A stretch of 64,000 bases of DNA from assembly GCA_023663905.1 (NCBI GenBank), contig JAMPGO010000001.1, positions 575,348-639,347 on the forward strand, given 5' to 3'. Numbering within the stretch: the stretch's first letter is position 1; the number at the start of each line of letters is the position of its first letter. The notes beneath the pieces are model-generated. The model saw nothing but the letters and a program-made list of their open reading frames with translations, was not told the DNA's origin and searched no databases. Position numbers and translations under genes: made by a program. Source of the stretch: Ruminococcus flavefaciens. GTDB lineage: Bacteria; Bacillota; Clostridia; Oscillospirales; Ruminococcaceae. Of the stretch, positions 60,101-64,000 are shown one piece after another.

Positions 60101-60769
60101 TCAATCTCCAATCTTATAGCCTACTCCACGTATGGTCTCAATCATTTCGCTTCCCGAACCGAGTTTTGAACGCAGAGTTCTTATATGTACATCAACCGTA
60201 CGGCTTTCGCCCGAAAAATCATATCCCCACACTCTTTTCAGAAGCTCGTCACGTGAAAAAACCTTGCCCTTGTTTTTTACAAGAAGCAACAGCAGTTCGT
60301 ATTCCTTGAGCGTGAGATTTATTTTTCTGCCGTCAAGATAAACCTCGTGCTTTGAGAGGTAGATAACAAGATTTTTTACGGCAATAATATCCTCATCGCC
60401 ATTATCATACGCACGGCGGAGAAGTGCCTTTATGCGTGAAATCAGCTCCATAATACCGAACGGCTTGGAAATATAATCGTCCGCACCGCTGTCAAGTCCC
60501 GTAACCTTATCAAACTCCGTACCCTTTGCCGTCAGCAGAATTACAGGCAGTTTTCTCGTGATTTTCACGCTCCTCAGCTTTTTCAGGACAGAAAGCCCGT
60601 CCTCTTCGGGAAGCATTATGTCCAGAAGAAGCAGGTCGGGAAGTTTTTCCTCCATAGCCTTGTAAAATTCCGACGGCGATTCAAACCCGACTGCCTCAAA
60701 TCCCGAATTATTCAGCGCATACAGAACAAAGTTTCTTATACCGCTTTCGTCCTCAAGCATATAAATCAT
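60101..60769 (-). CDS. OmpR/PhoB-family response regulator
   Basis: 222 residues from ATG 60769 behind GAGGTG. Receiver with acidic pair, phospho-Asp in LLLLDIMLPEEDG, Thr and Lys sites (LLTAKG, ISKPFG); C-terminal winged-helix (LTLKEYELLLLLVKNKGKVF, RTVDVHIRTLRSKLG). Pairs with the kinase downstream. Confidence 0.93.
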   Translation of the reverse strand: MIYMLEDESGIRNFVLYALNNSGFEAVGFESPSEFYKAMEEKLPDLLLLDIMLPEEDGLSVLKKLRSVKITRKLPVILLTAKGTEFDKVTGLDSGADDYISKPFGIMELISRIKALLRRAYDNGDEDIIAVKNLVIYLSKHEVYLDGRKINLTLKEYELLLLLVKNKGKVFSRDELLKRVWGYDFSGESRTVDVHIRTLRSKLGSGSEMIETIRGVGYKIGD

Positions 60770-60938
60770 ATCAGCCACCTCGCTTTATATAATAGTATAA
60801 TATATTATTCAGAAAAATGCAATAATATTTTCCTTTTATTTCAGCTTGTTTTCACGTATTTTTCATAAACATAGGATAGAATAGTATCATAGAGATAAAT
60901 AAGAGGAATTGGCAATCTGAATCAACAGGTGAATTAAA

Positions 60939-63242
60939 ATGAACTATTTAAAAAAATCATTAGGATTTCTGTCCGCTGTTGCCCTGACTATTACGGCAAT
61001 CGGATGTGATGATAAAATTGCAGAATCGGACAGTATTCCCGAAAGCTCGGTTGCCGAAACCACTGCTGTGGAATCCGCAGAACCCGAAACAACGACTGCC
61101 ACAGAATCTGATTCTGAACCTCTTGCAAGTCCTCCGAAAAAAATTACGTATGAATACGGAAAAGTTTTTTCGTCAAGGGATTTGAACCCCGAATTTGACA
61201 ATATTACAGCAGAAATCGCACTTAACGGCGATTCCGCAAGCTGTAAACACAGCGGAGTTGCAATAGACGGCTCGGTTGTCACTATCACGCAGGAAGGCAT
61301 TTACAGGCTCTCAGGCAAGCTTGACGACGGACAGATTATTGTAAACGCTCCTGACGCAAAAGTTCAGCTTATTCTTGATAATGCCGATATTACGTGCAGT
61401 AACTCTTCTGCAATATACGGTGTTGATTCCAAGAAAATATTTGTCTCTCTCGCCGAAAACAGCGTGAACAGCCTGACGGACGGCGAAAATTATACTTATG
61501 CCGACGAGTCCAAGCAAGAACCCGATGCCTGTATTTTCAGCGGTGACAGCCTTACTATTAACGGCTCAGGCACGCTGAATATCAATTCAAGCCTCAGCGG
61601 TATTCACGGCAAGGACGATATTGTCATCACGGGCGGAAATATCAACATTACTTCCGACGGCGACGGCATAAAGGGCAAGGATTATGTTGCTGTTGCGGAC
61701 GGAAATATCAGCATAGAATCAGGCGAGGACGGCATAAAATCCACTAACACAAGCGACAGTTCACTCGGCTATGTTTATATTCAGGACGGCGGATTTTCTA
61801 TCAATTCCGCACAGGACGGCATTCAGGCTGAGACGGATTTGATTATACTTGACGGAAATTTTGACATCACGAGTGGCGGAGGAAGTGAGAACTCCACAAA
61901 AACTCATTCCGATGACTTCGGAGGAATAGGCGGTGGAATGGGCAAAGGCTTCGGCGGTGGAAGATTCAATGATAACTTCAACCGTGGTGACTTCGGCGAT
62001 ATGTCAATTCCCGACGATTTCAATCCGCAGGATTTCGAGAATATGACTCCTCCTGACGGCTTCAATCAACAGGATTTTGAGAATATGACTCCTCCCGACG
62101 GCTTTAATCAGCAGGATTTTGAAAATATGACACCTCCTGACGGCTTCAACCAACAGGATTTTGAGAATATGACTCCTCCCGACGGCTTTAATCAGCAGGA
62201 TTTTGAAAATATGACACCTCCTGACGGCTTCAACCAACAGGATTTTGAAAATATGACACCTCCTGAAATGCAGGAAAATCAGACCGACACAACCACATCG
62301 ACAGTCAGCACAAAAGGACTGAAAGGCGGTTCGTCTGTAAATATAATCGGCGGTGAATTTACCGTAAATTCCGCTAGCAATGCTGTACACTCCGAAAATG
62401 TAGTGATAAGCGGTGACAAGCTCACGCTGACAACTGGCAACAAGGGCATTCACGCTGATTCCAACATATACATTGACGGCGGTGAAATAAATATCACAAA
62501 TTCCTACGAGGGTATTGAGGGTGCTGTTATCAATGTTTCAGGCGGTGATTTGACTGTGAACGCTACGGATGACGGATTCAACGCTTCCGACGGTGTTACA
62601 AATCAGGACGGTATGGGTACTTATTCCGAGGGCGTGGCTCTCAATATTTCGGGCGGTAATGTCTATGTCAACGCTGACGGCGACGGTCTCGACAGCAACG
62701 GCGATATGACCATAAGCGGAGGTACTGTTATTGTTGACGGACCGACGAACGGCGGTAACGGCGCTCTGGACGGCAACAATGAAATAGTCGTTACGGGCGG
62801 TACTCTTATTGCTGTCGGAATTTCGCAGATGGCTGAATGCCCGGGTAATTCGTCAACTCAGTACACGGTTTCCGCAACTTTTGACAGTACCCAGCAGTCC
62901 GGCACATCCGTTAAGCTTGTTGACGAAAACGGCGGTGAAATTATCAGCTTCACTTCCGCAAAAACTTTTGACAATATCATTATCAGCTCACCTGATATAT
63001 TAAAAGATAAAACTTATACTTTTTACCTCGACGACAGCGAATCCGAAAGCTTTACCGCAAGCGAAATAATTTCCACTATCGGCAGACAGTCGCAAATGGG
63101 CGGAGGCTTCGGAGGTATGGGCGGAAATTTCGGCGGTCGTGATAAGGACGATTTTCAACCACCCAATAACGAGAACGGCGAATCTAATATGCCCGACAGA
63201 AAATTTGGCGGAATGCACAAAAATGCCGATACAAATTTATGA
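60939..63242 (+). CDS. large lipoprotein with carbohydrate-binding-type (DUF4353) beta repeats
   Basis: 767 residues behind AGGTGAATT. Signal peptide with lipobox AIGC (Cys about 23), an acidic/Thr linker, then two blocks of beta-helix-like repeats (ITISSDG/INITSDGDGIKGKDYV, ISIESGEDGIKSTN, FSINSAQDGIQAE) of the type annotated as carbohydrate-binding domain DUF4353. Between them is a Gly- then Asp/Phe/Pro-rich region with five 14-residue repeats (DGFNQQDFENMTPP). Surface attachment with polysaccharide binding is likely from the family; it is not proved. It is transcribed away from the two-component genes, which may regulate it. Confidence 0.85.
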   Translation: MNYLKKSLGFLSAVALTITAIGCDDKIAESDSIPESSVAETTAVESAEPETTTATESDSEPLASPPKKITYEYGKVFSSRDLNPEFDNITAEIALNGDSASCKHSGVAIDGSVVTITQEGIYRLSGKLDDGQIIVNAPDAKVQLILDNADITCSNSSAIYGVDSKKIFVSLAENSVNSLTDGENYTYADESKQEPDACIFSGDSLTINGSGTLNINSSLSGIHGKDDIVITGGNINITSDGDGIKGKDYVAVADGNISIESGEDGIKSTNTSDSSLGYVYIQDGGFSINSAQDGIQAETDLIILDGNFDITSGGGSENSTKTHSDDFGGIGGGMGKGFGGGRFNDNFNRGDFGDMSIPDDFNPQDFENMTPPDGFNQQDFENMTPPDGFNQQDFENMTPPDGFNQQDFENMTPPDGFNQQDFENMTPPDGFNQQDFENMTPPEMQENQTDTTTSTVSTKGLKGGSSVNIIGGEFTVNSASNAVHSENVVISGDKLTLTTGNKGIHADSNIYIDGGEINITNSYEGIEGAVINVSGGDLTVNATDDGFNASDGVTNQDGMGTYSEGVALNISGGNVYVNADGDGLDSNGDMTISGGTVIVDGPTNGGNGALDGNNEIVVTGGTLIAVGISQMAECPGNSSTQYTVSATFDSTQQSGTSVKLVDENGGEIISFTSAKTFDNIIISSPDILKDKTYTFYLDDSESESFTASEIISTIGRQSQMGGGFGGMGGNFGGRDKDDFQPPNNENGESNMPDRKFGGMHKNADTNL
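62043..62252 (+). repeat. five tandem 42-bp repeats with an 84-bp higher-order period
   Basis: Units start at 62043, 62085, 62127, 62169 and 62211. Synonymous changes alternate (…CCTGACGGCTTCAA… versus …CCCGACGGCTTTAA…), so units 2 and 4 are the same and 3 and 5 nearly so: growth by doubling of an 84-bp pair. In frame, so unit number may vary between strains. Confidence 0.9.
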
Positions 63243-63278
63243 CATCTTCTATATTCATATAAACCACCCTAAAACGAG

Positions 63279-63304
63279 AAAAGCCGGAATAATCCGGCTT
63301 TTTT
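63279..63304. terminator. bidirectional terminator
   Basis: AAAAGCCGGA (63279-63288) pairs with TCCGGCTTTT (63293-63302), between the lipoprotein gene (+) and the phosphoesterase gene (-). Confidence 0.85.
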
Positions 63305-63306
63305 CG

Positions 63307-63882
63307 TTATATCTCTATAGTGTACTTTTCAAAAGCGTTAATAACCGTAGTTCCGCCGATTTTCTGCTCACGGACGAAATTTCCATACGTCTTATGAATA
63401 TGACCGTGTATGAAATAATTGGGACTGTATTTTTCAACCAAATCCGCAAAGCATTCAAAGCCCTTATGTGGCAAATCCGCCATATCATTGATTCCGCTTG
63501 CAGGAGCGTGAGTAAGCAGGATATCAAATCCCTTGTTTTTCAGGATACTAAGCCTGCAACGGCGGATTCTTCGGGACATTTCCTTTTCGGTATACTGATT
63601 TTTCCCAGTGCTGTAACGCATAGAACCACCAAATCCCAGAATCCGCAGACCCTTATAGTTAATTAATTTACCGTCGGCGCAGATACAGCCCTCGGGAATT
63701 TTTTTATCGTGATTTCCGTTAACATAAATAACATCTGCCCTTGACATCGTAACAAGAAACTCCAGATATTCGGGCTTTAAATCGCCTGCTGACAAAATCA
63801 AATCAATGTCCGCAAGTTTGGATTTGTCGTAAAAATCCCAGAGATAACGGCTTTCCTCATCGGCAACAGCAAGTATTTTCAT
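63307..63882 (-). CDS. calcineurin-like metallophosphoesterase (YfcE/MJ0936-like)
   Basis: 191 residues from ATG 63882 behind GGGAGAA. Metal motifs: LSAGDLKPEYL (G-D), YVNGNHDKK (G-N-H-D), LLTHAPASG and FIHGHIHKTYG (G-H-x-H); the first D-x-H motif is reduced to VADEESRYLW, with Asp-Glu-Glu in place of Asp-x-His, so the metal site may differ. Substrate unknown. Confidence 0.82.
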   Translation of the reverse strand: MKILAVADEESRYLWDFYDKSKLADIDLILSAGDLKPEYLEFLVTMSRADVIYVNGNHDKKIPEGCICADGKLINYKGLRILGFGGSMRYSTGKNQYTEKEMSRRIRRCRLSILKNKGFDILLTHAPASGINDMADLPHKGFECFADLVEKYSPNYFIHGHIHKTYGNFVREQKIGGTTVINAFEKYTIEI

Positions 63883-63899
63883 ATAAATTCTCCCGTTAT

Positions 63900-63932
63900 A
63901 AAGAAATCTGCCCTTTCGGACAGACTTCTCTA
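63900..63932 (-). terminator. terminator of the rRNA operon
   Basis: On the minus strand AGAAGTCTGTCC gaaa GGGCAGATTTCT, 12 bp with two G-U pairs, followed by TTT; just after the 5S rRNA end. Confidence 0.7.
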
Positions 63933-63945
63933 AATATGTACTTAA

Positions 63946-64000
63946 GTGCCGGCATCGAAATAGTTTCCCGGGTCGTCTCCAACCAAGTATCATCTTCGTA
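63946..64000 (-). rRNA. rrf: 5S rRNA, 3' end only (gene continues past the right edge)
   Basis: On the minus strand the sequence reads GATGATACTTGGTTGGAGAC then GACCCGGGAAACTATTTCGATGCCGGCAC, the conserved 3' half of clostridial 5S rRNA (helix IV/V and the closing GCCGGC strand). A terminator follows at once. So an rRNA operon lies right of the window, transcribed leftward. Confidence 0.78.

Noticed and set aside
62043-62252. CRISPR array or intergenic repeat
   Set aside because: Tandem in-frame coding repeats without unique spacers.

Overview
The window looks like a chromosome segment of an anaerobic, cellulose-degrading, spore-forming Clostridia bacterium close to Ruminococcus. Two secreted GH5 glycoside hydrolases end in near-identical type I dockerins, which points to a cellulosome. 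Sporulation genes (yabP, yabQ, gpr) are present, gene order is typically low-GC Gram-positive (SRP RNA-dnaX-ybaB-recR; yabP-yabQ-divIC-yabR), and promoters are consensus-like with 17-bp spacers. The species cannot be fixed from sequence alone.

Layout. 1-3.2 kb: end of a MetH-type cobalamin protein, a small membrane protein, and a GH5-dockerin enzyme. 3.2-15.6 kb: feoB, cut in two by a visibly AT-rich element of about 10.5 kb. The element carries a large serine recombinase at its right end (probable integrase), a tyrosine recombinase enclosed by perfect 26-bp inverted repeats, a two-gene surface-protein operon, and a three-gene minus-strand block (replication-relaxation protein, VirD4/TraG-like ATPase, M48 protease). 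15.6-23.2 kb: Na/Pi symporter, RNase R, SecG and sporulation/division genes. 23.3-30.7 kb: polysaccharide operon making a GDP-6-deoxyhexose (manC, gmd, rmd-like) with a priming sugar transferase and two glycosyltransferases. 30.7-37.7 kb: F1Fo ATP synthase operon in which the delta and alpha subunits are one fused ORF. 37.8-42.2 kb: secDF and a second GH5-dockerin enzyme. 43.2-46.6 kb: CDP-glycerol-type glycerophosphotransferase with a polysaccharide ABC exporter. 46.6-50.6 kb: small unknown proteins, recR, ybaB, dnaX and SRP RNA. 50.8-54.2 kb: two LRR_5 membrane-anchored surface proteins. The rest: rpsT, gpr, VanY-like carboxypeptidase, a zinc-ribbon proline-repeat protein, mscL, a PhoBR-like two-component system, a large lipoprotein with carbohydrate-binding-type repeats, a phosphoesterase, and the 3' end of a 5S rRNA gene at the right edge (minus strand).

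The most interesting system is inside the feoB element. The tyrosine recombinase sits in a 1.4-kb segment bounded by 26-bp inverted repeats. Just inside the left repeat is a TTGACT-N17-TATTAT promoter that in this orientation points away from the surface operon and into a strong concentric terminator. Inversion would place it upstream of the two surface-protein genes. This reads as an invertible-promoter ON/OFF switch, caught OFF, carried by a mobile element whose precise excision would restore an intact feoB frame. Second in interest is the in-frame atpH-atpA fusion.
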